This document shows, piece after piece, positions 8,730-17,316 of a stretch of DNA of 64,000 nt. The DNA lies in the NCBI RefSeq assembly GCF_008630635.1, contig NZ_CP043869.1:1054001-1118000 (forward strand), given 5' to 3'. Both the position numbers and the translations under genes were made by a program. The notes under the pieces are model-generated. The model worked only from the letters and a program-made list of their open reading frames with translations. It was not told where the DNA came from and did no database searches. The stretch's first letter is position 1. Every line of letters begins with the position of its first letter. Source of the DNA: Neptunomonas concharum. Lineage in GTDB: Bacteria > Pseudomonadota > Gammaproteobacteria > Pseudomonadales > Balneatricaceae.

Positions 8730-9059
8730 TTATTCTTCAACCCATATTTCGCGTACTGGTTCCCCAAAATCATCGTAAATGATTTTCTTTCGGGGCCGCT
8801 TAGAGTAAGCATGAGTAGGGCTTTCTGTTTTGGAACGGCGCCTAGAGTCTATAGCTGCCAGTGCCTCAGGAACGGGGGTACGCTCCTGCTTCGGGTGGCC
8901 GAATGTAAAGCTGTTACGGTGATAAGCACCTTCCACAAGTCCAGATGCACCACTGTCTACATGCTGAATGGCGCCGCCATGTTTAATGAACTCTTGAATT
9001 TTTGATTCGAGTTCTTGGCGGGTTTCGGCTTTGGTCGGTCGTTTATTCATGGCTGGCAT
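8730..9059 (-). CDS. Conserved small hypothetical protein
   Basis: Protein of 109 residues, not recognised with confidence. The N-terminal part holds KIQEFIKHGGAIQHVDSGASG, which resembles short uncharacterised proteins of Pseudomonas and relatives as I recall. The C-terminal half is basic (SRRRSKTES, SKRPRKKI) and ends in acidic REIWVEE. There is no signal peptide or membrane segment. Two start codons are possible, 9059 and 9050; AAGG lies 4 bases before the first and 13 before the second, so neither is favoured. Basic composition hints at nucleic-acid or ribosome association, but that is speculation. The hibernation-factor gene lies downstream on the same strand. Confidence 0.65.
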   Translation of the reverse strand: MPAMNKRPTKAETRQELESKIQEFIKHGGAIQHVDSGASGLVEGAYHRNSFTFGHPKQERTPVPEALAAIDSRRRSKTESPTHAYSKRPRKKIIYDDFGEPVREIWVEE

Positions 9060-9176
9060 TATGCCTTAATGCACGAGAGGAGGAAATTACCAGATAAAGC
9101 TTTGGCTAAAATATCTGGGTGAGATCGCAAGGGGTTATCGTTATACTCCCGTTCATTATAGTGCTAGGAATGACCG

Positions 9177-9650
9177 ATGAATTATACGCCTCTAAAAGAG
9201 TATCGACATGCGTGGTTTTATCATCACAAGGATATGCCGGTATCGGCTGAAGATCTTGAATTTATCAAGCCGATGACACCAGCCAGAGCATATCAGCTAT
9301 GGACTCAAATGATTAGTAAACAAAGTGATGATATCACTGAATTAGCGAAAGATGATTGGGCTAGCCACAGTCAAACCTGGGTGGAAGAGGGAGCTTGGCA
9401 GAGCGCATGGGATAGTGAGAGTCTTGATCTACCCGACTCGTTTAATCTTTACTTTTCATGGGATAACCAGACCGTTGTTTATTTTTGCTACGGTGCTGAG
9501 CATATCGTTGAAACACGTTGGGATGTGTTTCGTCGCTGCTGGAAGAACTTTTTGTTTATCGATGACAGCCCGATTTTACTGGGAAAAAAGCGCAAAGAAG
9601 TTGCCCAGTTCTTTCAGAATGGATCCTTTAGGCTGGGGCAACGCCCTTAA
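9177..9650 (+). CDS. DUF2947 family protein
   Basis: Cytoplasmic protein of 157 residues. It begins MNYTPLKEYRHAWFYHHKDM and contains IKPMTPARAYQLWTQMISKQSD, VVYFCYG, RCWKNFLFIDD and KRKEVAQFFQNG, all of which I recognise from the DUF2947 family found in Vibrio and other marine gammaproteobacteria. It is rich in tryptophan and aromatic residues and has no transmembrane segment or signal. No function is known for the family. It converges on the TetR gene with 9 bases between the stop codons. Confidence 0.75.
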   Translation: MNYTPLKEYRHAWFYHHKDMPVSAEDLEFIKPMTPARAYQLWTQMISKQSDDITELAKDDWASHSQTWVEEGAWQSAWDSESLDLPDSFNLYFSWDNQTVVYFCYGAEHIVETRWDVFRRCWKNFLFIDDSPILLGKKRKEVAQFFQNGSFRLGQRP

Positions 9651-9659
9651 GTAATACTA

Positions 9660-10280
9660 CTAGCGGAAAAAATTCCCTAGAAACAGATCAATGAGTTGAT
9701 CGCTGTCAGTTTTTAAATCTATCTGCTGAATATGGGTTTGCATGTTGTTATCGACAAGCCCATGCAGATAGCTCCACAGGGCAGCTGCTAATAGCTGGGG
9801 AGTATATTGCGGATTCAATTGAGCGCGGTTCTCAAGGTGAGTCAGTGCATCTAAAATTGATTGGTAGATGCGAGTTGCCTTCTCTTCCAAGTATATTTGT
9901 AGCGCCGTCTGATGCGTGGTGGATTCTGCTGAGTTCAGGACAATTCGGACGGCTTGACTGACCTTCGGATTATTCACTACCACTTTTAGCATCTGCTTAA
10001 TTGTCTCACAAAAGTGAAGCGTTCCATCCGTAGGAGTGGGTGACGATAGCGCTTGTAAAAATATTTCCAAGGTAGGGGCAGCGTCGCGCTCCCACAGCGC
10101 TTTAATAACATCCTCTTTGTTTTCGAAGTGCCAATATACCGCGCCTCTTGTGAGTGATGCCTGCCTTGCAATATCGTTTAGTGTGGTATGACTTACCCCT
10201 TGCTGTGCGAAAAGCATAGCTGCTGAATCAAGTAACAAGTGGTAAGTTTTTTGTGCTTCTTCTTTGGTCTTTCTTGCCAT
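9660..10280 (-). CDS. TetR/AcrR-family efflux repressor
   Basis: TetR-type regulator of 206 residues. The N-terminal helix-turn-helix (about 10-57) reads TLNDIARQASLTRGAVYWHFENKEDVI, very close to AcrR, TtgR and other RND-pump repressors. The C-terminal ligand-binding domain (about 60-200) is of the AcrR type. It lies downstream of the thiolase-like gene on the same strand and near an RND pump operon. A 24-base AcrR-like palindrome in front of that operon is the expected binding site. Ligands of such repressors are usually hydrophobic compounds that the pump exports. Confidence 0.92.
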   Translation of the reverse strand: MARKTKEEAQKTYHLLLDSAAMLFAQQGVSHTTLNDIARQASLTRGAVYWHFENKEDVIKALWERDAAPTLEIFLQALSSPTPTDGTLHFCETIKQMLKVVVNNPKVSQAVRIVLNSAESTTHQTALQIYLEEKATRIYQSILDALTHLENRAQLNPQYTPQLLAAALWSYLHGLVDNNMQTHIQQIDLKTDSDQLIDLFLGNFFR

Positions 10281-10367
10281 TAGCTGAGTCGGTATTTAAA
10301 AATGTTTAATATACCCCAATTCTAATTAATATACATTCACGTCTGTTTATTAAAAGAGAAAAGCTAC

Positions 10368-11432
10368 TTAGGGTGCTTTTGCCACAAGTGCGACGCCTTG
10401 ACGGTAACCTAGCCCTCCATTGCCATGCACCATGCCGTAGGTTTCAGTACCTGAACAGAGGCGATGGTACATGGTGATCAGGCCATTCAGGGCTGGGTTA
10501 TTCCAAGGTGCTCTTGCCAAGTTCATTCCACCGGTAACGGTGATGGTGTGCTCATTTAGGAATTCAGAAATTTCTTCCAAATGATCTACTAGGCCGCTGG
10601 CGAGTAAGAAGGCCATAGGAACAACAGGGTAACAGGTGTAAACTTCTAAAAGCGCATCCCCTTGGCGAAATTGCTTTGCAAAGTCGACATCAGCTGTTTG
10701 GCAACATTGCTGATAAGCGTTTTGTAAGTGCTCATAATTTGATATTTTTCCAATGTAGTCGCGACCATCTCCTTCGAGCCTGCCTAGCCCTACAGCTTTT
10801 ACTTCGATCTGTTCGTTTTTAGGGATATTTAACTGTTGTGCCAAGCGTTCAGAGCATATGAGCATACGGCCTGAAAAGTCGACCAAAGGGTTGGCGCAGT
10901 CAACACCCCTAAAGAGTGAGGTGATAGGTTTGTACCACCGGTCATCCGGAAGTTGCTCTGGGGTGAAACTATCCGATAGCGTGTTACGATAGCTCAATTG
11001 ATAGTTTTCAAACAGCGCATGAGCTATGCGTTGAAATTCATCTTCTGTGCTTTTCTGTCGCGTTATAAAGTGCGTTGCTAGCTCATTATAGGCTTCTGTT
11101 AGCGGATACTGAGCGCCATAAACTGCCATTTTCTCAAGTCGTTCGTCACGGGTGTAACCGCTCTTAATGTGATCTTCCCCACTAATAACAACCGCTTCGG
11201 CACCAGCATCAATCAGAATTTTAGCTTTGGATAGTGCTTCGATCGGTGCGCAACCACTGCGAAAGTGTCCATCTTTTTCAGGGCTATGCCAGTCGGCACT
11301 TAATGGTTCAATAATCAACTGCTTGATATCAAAACCTTTTTCTTGGATCTGTTGTTCAAGTGCTAAGCAATGTTGTTGAGAACCTTGACTATCAATCGTT
11401 TTGGCGGCGGAAATGATTAGGGCGCTAGGCAT
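10368..11432 (-). CDS. Atypical thiolase-superfamily protein
   Basis: Protein of 354 residues with thiolase-fold hallmarks but unusual active-site motifs. SGCAPIEALSKAKIL (from S59) aligns with the thiolase nucleophile region, making C61 the likely catalytic cysteine, and VVISGEDHIKSG matches the following GGxE strand. The usual second-half GHP histidine motif is replaced by TGGMNLARAPWNNPALNG, and the C-terminal CxGGG cysteine by VHGNGGLGY. These substitutions recur in a poorly characterised group annotated as acetyl-CoA acetyltransferase-like. It is shorter than the roughly 490 residues of that group. It lies between the TetR gene and the pump operon. The reaction is unknown. Confidence 0.7.
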   Translation of the reverse strand: MPSALIISAAKTIDSQGSQQHCLALEQQIQEKGFDIKQLIIEPLSADWHSPEKDGHFRSGCAPIEALSKAKILIDAGAEAVVISGEDHIKSGYTRDERLEKMAVYGAQYPLTEAYNELATHFITRQKSTEDEFQRIAHALFENYQLSYRNTLSDSFTPEQLPDDRWYKPITSLFRGVDCANPLVDFSGRMLICSERLAQQLNIPKNEQIEVKAVGLGRLEGDGRDYIGKISNYEHLQNAYQQCCQTADVDFAKQFRQGDALLEVYTCYPVVPMAFLLASGLVDHLEEISEFLNEHTITVTGGMNLARAPWNNPALNGLITMYHRLCSGTETYGMVHGNGGLGYRQGVALVAKAP

Positions 11433-11558
11433 AATGGGCTCATCGTTATTGTAGTTAGAGGATTATAGTAGCAAATCAGATTAGGGTTTTCCTTCATGAT
11501 ATGTGAGTAAATATTTCATATAAATATCCTTTATAGAGGCCGCTATTTACGTATAATA

Positions 11559-11582
11559 AACATACGTTCATGAATGTTTGTT
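11559..11582. promoter_or_regulatory. AcrR/TtgR-like operator palindrome
   Basis: AACATACGTTCA (11559-11570) followed directly by TGAATGTTTGTT (11571-11582) pairs at 10 of 12 positions. Its ACATAC...TGAATGT core resembles the E. coli AcrR operator from memory. It ends 11 bases before the adaptor start codon, where binding would block transcription of the pump genes. It also lies upstream of the divergent thiolase-like gene. Confidence 0.7.
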
Positions 11583-11593
11583 GGTGATGAGCA

Positions 11594-12679
11594 ATGAAAA
11601 AAGCTTTGTTTCTTGTACTGCTAGTGGTGTCTACTGGTTTTTTGAGTGGTTGTGATCAGCCGGTAGAGCCTGCAGCTGTGGATGCTGAAGTTATCAGACC
11701 TGCACAAATCGATTTGGCGATATCGGTAGCTCCCACGACACGACGGACTTTGCCAGCAACCATTGAAGCGTCGCGTCACTCTGCACTGGCCTTTCGTGTA
11801 TCGGGTCAGTTACAAGCCCTACCTGTGAAAGCCGGGGATATAGTGAAGGAAGGGGCGTTATTGGCTCAGTTAGACCAAACCGATTTTAAAACAGTGGTTG
11901 ATGATCGTCAGGCAAGGTATCAACTCGCCAAAGTACAGTACGACCAAATAAAAGCGTTAATTGCGAAACAATACGCAAGTCAGACTCGTTTAGATGAGGC
12001 TAGTGCTAATCTTAAGGCGGCGCGTGCTGCCTTATCGGCTGCTCAGGATAATTTGCGCTACTCTCGGTTGATCGCTCCGTTCGATGGCGTTATTGCGAAA
12101 GTTGATATTGAGAATTTTCAGGCTGTACAAGCGCAGGCCCCCATTATTGAACTGCAAGGTCAAGAGAGTGTTGATATTCGTTTTAGTATTCCTGAAACGC
12201 TGTTAACTCATATCAATCCTGATATTGATGCTAGTAGTATCTGTGGTGTGGTGCGCTTCGATAGTCAACCAGACAGTGAATTTAATGCTTGCTACAAAAA
12301 GCATGACTCCGTTCCTGACCCCTTAACGCGTACCTACCGAGTTGTGTTTAGTATGTCTCGTGAGGCTAAGTTCCCAATCTTTCCGGGAATGTCTGCCAGT
12401 ATCGAGGTTGATATGGGGAATTTCTTATTAGCCGAGGGTATCTCCGGTGCTGTCAGTGTGCCTATTGAGTCTGTGTTTGAAACACAGGGTAAAAGTTTCG
12501 TCTGGCGAGTTACTGATCAAATGCAAGCGACGAGGACTGAGATTACGCTCCTGAAAATAATGGAAGATCGAGCGATCATTAAAGGCTTGGATGATGCTAC
12601 GCCTATTATCAGTGCGGGTGTTGCCTACGTGAAAGAGGGACAAAAGGTAAGAGCAATTAATAAAGAACGCGGATTGTGA
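11594..12679 (+). CDS. RND efflux periplasmic adaptor (membrane fusion) lipoprotein
   Basis: Membrane-fusion protein of 361 residues. The signal peptide ends in the lipobox LSGC (C20), so the mature protein is lipid-anchored. Order of parts: beta-barrel/lipoyl half with SGQLQALPVKAGDIVKEG (about 70-87), an alpha-hairpin (about 98-150), the second lipoyl half (YSRLIAPFDGVIAKV), then beta-barrel and membrane-proximal domains. It links the inner-membrane pump to a TolC-like channel that is not encoded nearby. The permease starts 10 bases after its stop, so they form an operon. The AcrR-like palindrome directly upstream suggests repression by the neighbouring TetR protein. Confidence 0.93.
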   Translation: MKKALFLVLLVVSTGFLSGCDQPVEPAAVDAEVIRPAQIDLAISVAPTTRRTLPATIEASRHSALAFRVSGQLQALPVKAGDIVKEGALLAQLDQTDFKTVVDDRQARYQLAKVQYDQIKALIAKQYASQTRLDEASANLKAARAALSAAQDNLRYSRLIAPFDGVIAKVDIENFQAVQAQAPIIELQGQESVDIRFSIPETLLTHINPDIDASSICGVVRFDSQPDSEFNACYKKHDSVPDPLTRTYRVVFSMSREAKFPIFPGMSASIEVDMGNFLLAEGISGAVSVPIESVFETQGKSFVWRVTDQMQATRTEITLLKIMEDRAIIKGLDDATPIISAGVAYVKEGQKVRAINKERGL

Positions 12680-12689
12680 GGCGCTTGTC

Positions 12690-15600
12690 ATGAACTTGGC
12701 TGAGTATGGTATTCGTCACAAAACGGTGACTTGGTTAGTTGTCGCATTGCTCATTGGTGGGGGAATATTCTCTTTTTTAGGGTTAGGAAGGCTCGAAGAT
12801 CCAGCATTCACTATTAAAGAGGCCTTGATCAACACGGCGTATCCGGGAGCATCCCCTCAAGAGGTAGAAGAGGAGGTGACGCTCGTATTGGAAAATGCTA
12901 TCCAACAGTTGCCGTATGTTGAAGAGATTGTTTCTACATCGAGTGCTGGTTTTTCTCAAATACAAGTGGAAATGAAGAGCACTTATCGAAAGAAAGATCT
13001 TGCTCAAATCTGGGATGAAATGCGCCGTAAAGTTAATGATATTGCAGCAACCTTACCGCCAGGAAGTTCATCGCCACAGATTATCGATGATTTCAGTGAT
13101 GTTTACGGTATGTTCATGGCGCTCAGTGGGCAAGGATATAACTACGAACAGTTGGAAGATTATGCTGACTTTCTTCGCAGGGAGTTGGTGTTATTGCCAG
13201 GCGTTGGCAAAGTTACTGTAGGAGGGAGCCGTCAAGAGCAGATTATCATAGAGATTGATCGAGCGAAGTTAGCCGCTACGGGTTTCTCTGTGGCTGCGCT
13301 ACAGCAAGTGCTTAGTACTCATAATCTTGTTAGCGATGCGGGCAGAATCCGAGCCGGTAGTGAATATATTCGTATCAGTGCACTGAACTATTCGCAAATT
13401 AGCCAAGGTCTGGGTGGCTTATTATTAGGTGAAGCCAACGGTGAATTAGTTCATCTAACAGATGTTGCTACAATCCGTAAAGATTACGTTGATCCTCCAC
13501 TTCACTTATATCGCTACAACGGTGATTTTGCGCTAACGCTGAATCTCTCTTTTGCGGCGGGAGTAAATGTCGTTGAGGTTGGACAAGCAGTACAGTCTCG
13601 TTTGCAAGCATTGGAATACAGCCGCCCAATCGGGATGCAGATTGATTTTATCTACAATCAGCCCGAGAGGGTTGAGGCATCGGTGAATGATTTTCTGGTC
13701 AGCCTAGGGCAAGCCGTCGCTATTGTAGTAATCGTTCTGCTCATCTCTATGGGAACCCGGCCGGGTATTTTGATGAGTGGTGTTTTATTACTGACGATCT
13801 TAGGGACTTTTATTTTAATGCGTATCTATGGCATTGAATTGCACCGCATTTCTCTAGGCGCGCTGATTATCGCGTTGGGCATGCTGGTGGACAATGCTAT
13901 TGTGATTACCGAAGGGGCTATCATTGGTATGCAGCGTGGTATGACACGCTTGGAGGCCGTTCGTAAAATTGTTCAAAACACCAGTTGGCCACTGCTGGGT
14001 GCAACCATTATCGCGATTGCTGCTTTTGCCCCGATAGGTCTTTCTCCTGATGCCAGTGGGGAGTTTACCAGTAGTTTGTTTTGGGTTTTGTTTTTTTCTC
14101 TGCTTTTGAGTTGGTTCCTTGCCATTACGGTGACGCCGTTCTTTTGTTATCTGTTATTTAGAGAAAAGACTCATACAAAGGAGAATGACTTACCGAGTGA
14201 GGATCCATATAGCGGGGTGATTTACCGTCTTTATAGACAGGCATTAGATGTGGCCTTGAGGTTTAGGTGGTCCACGGTGGTATTGATGGTTGCGATACTA
14301 TGTGTCTCTCTTTATGGGTTTAAATATGTGAAGCAAGGGTTCTTTCCGTCAACTTCTTTACCCATTGTACTGGTAGATTACTGGTTGGCAGAAGGCAGTG
14401 ATATTCGGGCCACCGAAACTGATATCAAACGGTTGGAGAAGCAAATTCTTGAACTGGATCATATTGAGCAGGTTACCAGCACCATAGGACAGGGAGCAGA
14501 GCGCTTTATGTTGACTTACGCACCTGAACATAACTTTTCCAGTTATGCTCAGATTATTGTGCAAACGGACAGCTATGAGCATCTGGAACCGACGGTTGGT
14601 AAAATTAATACACTGTTGAAAGAGCAATACCCTCAGGCCTTTGCGAAGTTTACCCGCGTATCTATTGGCCCTACTACAAAGGCTAAGATAGAAGCCAGAA
14701 TCATAGGTTCAGACCCCGACACACTCAGAGCGCTAGCCGCTCAAGTGATGGATATTTTTGATAATGAACCGACGGCCACTAATGTCGATCAGGACTGGCG
14801 TCAGCGAACTAAATTGTTGCGACCGGTTTATGATGAAGCAGAAGGACGGCGTTTGGGTATCAGTGAGGCAGACCTGAATCAGGCAATCAAAATGCACGTT
14901 AACGGTCTTCCTATTGGTTTGTATCGCGATGGTTCTGATTTGTTGCCTATTGTGTTGCAGGCTCCTGCGTCGGAGCAACAAGGCGTTGAGTCCCTCAAAA
15001 ATCTTCAGGTATACAGTTCCGCACGGCGAACCTACGTCAATATCGGTCAAGTTGTTAAGTTTATTGAAATCGATTGGGAAGACCCTCTGATTAAAAGGCG
15101 TGACCGTAAGCGAACATTGACGGTTATGGCAGATCCTAATCCCGCTACAGAAACGACAGCGGCGGAGTTATTAAACCGTTTGAAGCCCAAAGTGGAAATG
15201 TTATCCCTGCCTGTAGGATATGAGATTAAATGGGGGGGAGAATTTGAGGCACAGCAAAAAGCCAATAGGGCGGTGTTTACACCTTTTCCGCTAGGCATAC
15301 TGGTGATGTTCGTTATAACCGTATTTATGTTCAACTCTATGAGACAAACGTTAGCCGTTTGGTTGACGGTGCCTCTCGCTATCATTGGCGTAACGTGGGG
15401 GTTGATCCTTATGGGAGCTCCCTTTAGTTTTACAGCGCTACTGGCTGTCCTTAGTTTGGTTGGCATGCAGATTAAGAACGGTATTGTGCTGGTGGAGGAG
15501 ATAAAGCGTTTGGAAGAGGAAGATGGCTATGCTTGGATTGATGCGATTCGTGATGCGTCGGTCAGTCGTGTGAGGCCGGTTACGATGGCTGCTATCACAA

Positions 15601-15758
15601 CGATTCTGGGAATGCTGCCATTGTTATCAGACGTTTTTTTCGAACCGATGGCCGTTACGATTATGTATGGTTTGGGTTTCGCTACGATCCTTACCCTGTT
15701 TGTTGTGCCCGTCCTATTTGCTCTACTTTACAGGGTCCGGTTAAATCCTTCAGAATAA
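12690..15758 (+). CDS. RND efflux transporter permease subunit
   Basis: Proton-driven tripartite efflux pump of 1022 residues, AcrB-type architecture with 12 predicted membrane helices and two large periplasmic loops. The TM4 motif LGMLVDNAIV (about 393-402) carries one proton-relay aspartate where AcrB has two (DD); TM10 keeps the lysine in QIKNGIVLVEE (about 927). The single-Asp DN form is common in non-AcrB HAE-type pumps of this length. An N-terminal GLGRLEDPAFT motif is also typical of that branch. Substrates cannot be deduced; the associated TetR regulator and thiolase-like gene suggest small hydrophobic or acyl compounds. No outer-membrane partner gene is present. Confidence 0.93.
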   Translation: MNLAEYGIRHKTVTWLVVALLIGGGIFSFLGLGRLEDPAFTIKEALINTAYPGASPQEVEEEVTLVLENAIQQLPYVEEIVSTSSAGFSQIQVEMKSTYRKKDLAQIWDEMRRKVNDIAATLPPGSSSPQIIDDFSDVYGMFMALSGQGYNYEQLEDYADFLRRELVLLPGVGKVTVGGSRQEQIIIEIDRAKLAATGFSVAALQQVLSTHNLVSDAGRIRAGSEYIRISALNYSQISQGLGGLLLGEANGELVHLTDVATIRKDYVDPPLHLYRYNGDFALTLNLSFAAGVNVVEVGQAVQSRLQALEYSRPIGMQIDFIYNQPERVEASVNDFLVSLGQAVAIVVIVLLISMGTRPGILMSGVLLLTILGTFILMRIYGIELHRISLGALIIALGMLVDNAIVITEGAIIGMQRGMTRLEAVRKIVQNTSWPLLGATIIAIAAFAPIGLSPDASGEFTSSLFWVLFFSLLLSWFLAITVTPFFCYLLFREKTHTKENDLPSEDPYSGVIYRLYRQALDVALRFRWSTVVLMVAILCVSLYGFKYVKQGFFPSTSLPIVLVDYWLAEGSDIRATETDIKRLEKQILELDHIEQVTSTIGQGAERFMLTYAPEHNFSSYAQIIVQTDSYEHLEPTVGKINTLLKEQYPQAFAKFTRVSIGPTTKAKIEARIIGSDPDTLRALAAQVMDIFDNEPTATNVDQDWRQRTKLLRPVYDEAEGRRLGISEADLNQAIKMHVNGLPIGLYRDGSDLLPIVLQAPASEQQGVESLKNLQVYSSARRTYVNIGQVVKFIEIDWEDPLIKRRDRKRTLTVMADPNPATETTAAELLNRLKPKVEMLSLPVGYEIKWGGEFEAQQKANRAVFTPFPLGILVMFVITVFMFNSMRQTLAVWLTVPLAIIGVTWGLILMGAPFSFTALLAVLSLVGMQIKNGIVLVEEIKRLEEEDGYAWIDAIRDASVSRVRPVTMAAITTILGMLPLLSDVFFEPMAVTIMYGLGFATILTLFVVPVLFALLYRVRLNPSE

Positions 15759-15788
15759 GGTCATAATTTTTTACCAAGGATGGTAATT

Positions 15789-16649
15789 ATGAAGACCCAC
15801 AACCTAGGGCTGGCATCGCTGGCTCTTTCTCTGTTCTGCGCCCCTACCGTTGCTATTGGTGTTTCGTCCGATCCTAACTTGCAGCAAGCATCAAGCCTTG
15901 ATGAGAAACGGGAAACCATTGATCTCTCTCACTACCTTTACACTGAAAAGTTGGATGGTGTTCGTGGTTACTGGGATGGCCGTAAACTAATGACGCGAAC
16001 GGGCAAGCCTATTCACGCACCTGCTTGGTTTTTAAGCGCATTACCTGAGATTGCTGTGGAAGGAGAGCTATGGATAGGGCGGGGTCAGTTTGAGAGGGTG
16101 TCAGGTATTGTTCGAACAAACGAACCTAACGATGAAAATTGGAGAGATGTAACCTTCTGGTTATTCGACCTACCGCATTATCCTGGTGATTACAAAACGA
16201 GAAAGCAATTCTTAGACCAGACGGTTACACGGATTAATGTACCTTTTATTCGTGCGGTCAACGTGAAGCCCTTTACTTCTGATTTGCAGCTCCAACGAGA
16301 TTGGCAGTTGTGGCAAAAGCAAGGAGCTGAGGGTGTCATGCTCTATAAAGAAGACGCACTTTACCTTCCTGGTAGGGGCACAGCCCTGTTGAAACTTAAA
16401 GGTTATGAGGATGCAGAAGCTACCGTAATCGAAATACTCGAAGGAAAAGGGAAATACCGAGGTATGATGGGGGCTCTGCTAGTGGAAAGTGCTAACGGTG
16501 TACGTTTTAAGGTTGGTTCAGGCTTTACTGATGAGCAACGTAAGACTCCACCGGCGATAGGCTCGCAAATTACCTACCGTTACAATGGACTTACCCGTAA
16601 TGGGCTACCTAGGTTTGCCCGGTTTGAACGGCTTCGCCCTGAAGAGTGA
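15789..16649 (+). CDS. Exported minimal ATP-dependent DNA ligase (Lig E type)
   Basis: DNA ligase of 286 residues containing only the adenylation and OB-fold core, preceded by a signal peptide (about 1-22, MKTHNLGLASLALSLF), which implies periplasmic action. The nucleotidyl-lysine is in motif I EKLDGVRG (K54); EGELWIGRGQF, GAEGVMLYK and LLKLKGYED are motifs III, IV and V. Related Lig E enzymes of Neisseria and Haemophilus relatives have been linked to biofilm DNA or uptake. The longer frame starts at 15780, but AAGGA at 15776-15780 fits the ATG at 15789. The 3' end overlaps the converging J-domain gene by 41 bases. The ribosome binding site contains CAAGGATG, a possible CsrA/RsmA site. Confidence 0.9.
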   Translation: MKTHNLGLASLALSLFCAPTVAIGVSSDPNLQQASSLDEKRETIDLSHYLYTEKLDGVRGYWDGRKLMTRTGKPIHAPAWFLSALPEIAVEGELWIGRGQFERVSGIVRTNEPNDENWRDVTFWLFDLPHYPGDYKTRKQFLDQTVTRINVPFIRAVNVKPFTSDLQLQRDWQLWQKQGAEGVMLYKEDALYLPGRGTALLKLKGYEDAEATVIEILEGKGKYRGMMGALLVESANGVRFKVGSGFTDEQRKTPPAIGSQITYRYNGLTRNGLPRFARFERLRPEE

Positions 16650-17229
16650 TTAAGCACTCGTAAGCTTCCCGAATGGCAATAAACGCTTCGGGTGATCCTC
16701 CTTTGTCGGGATGGTGTCGTGTTGCTTGTTTTTTATACTGCTGTTTAATAATAGACGGCGTGGGATTATCAATATCGATTTCGAGCCTTTTAAGTGCCTC
16801 AAGTCGCTTATCTATACAGTAGAACCGTGCCCAAAACTGCCGCAGCATTGTTTGTACCTCTTCGGCTTGGGTGCTCTCAAATTCACGCGTATCTAGATAG
16901 TAATTACGCAGTGCTGCTGCGCTGATTTCTGCAGGAAACATTTCTGTATTCGAATTGAATGTGTTTTCATCGCACTTTTCAATAGAGATACTAAGCGGGG
17001 ATATTGAAAGCAGGACTTGCTCCTCTTGCCATAGGGTTTGTTGTAGCCGATAAAGTGCATTCATGGTGAGAAAATGCTTTTGAAAGAGGGCAAGGTCGGA
17101 GTCGGATAAGTTATTCTGATCAGCAAACAAACCGTGAGACTCAAAAATTTTAATCAATTCATACTCACTAAACCCTTGTGGCTGATCCTGGAGGGTTTTG
17201 AGTATGAGGGCTACGAAAGGGTCGGACAT
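16609..17229 (-). CDS. DnaJ-related protein with C-terminal J domain
   Basis: Co-chaperone-like protein of 206 residues. An N-terminal DNAJ-related domain (about 1-130, beginning MSDPFVALILKTLQDQPQGFSEYELI) is followed by a C-terminal J domain (about 145-200) with the essential HPD at 173-175 in ATRHHPDKGG. It would stimulate a DnaK-type Hsp70. It lacks the Gly/Phe and zinc-finger regions of DnaJ. The 3' end overlaps that of the ligase gene on the opposite strand by 41 bases, so both mRNAs could pair at their ends. The partner clients are unknown. Confidence 0.88.
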   Translation of the reverse strand: MSDPFVALILKTLQDQPQGFSEYELIKIFESHGLFADQNNLSDSDLALFQKHFLTMNALYRLQQTLWQEEQVLLSISPLSISIEKCDENTFNSNTEMFPAEISAAALRNYYLDTREFESTQAEEVQTMLRQFWARFYCIDKRLEALKRLEIDIDNPTPSIIKQQYKKQATRHHPDKGGSPEAFIAIREAYECLITLQGEAVQTGQT

Positions 17230-17316
17230 GTTAGTTTCCTAGCAATCAGGCTTTATTCATCCGATCAATGTTATTAAGCTCGATAAAATTAAGGTGAATG
17301 TAAAAAAGGAACCGGT

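Noticed and set aside
9352-9654. Second plus-strand frame over the DUF2947 gene
   Set aside because: It is a frame-shifted shadow; the DUF2947 frame carries the conserved sequence.
10328-10352. Possible second AcrR-type site before the TetR gene
   Set aside because: ACATTCAC is present, but the dyad pairs at too few positions to call an operator.
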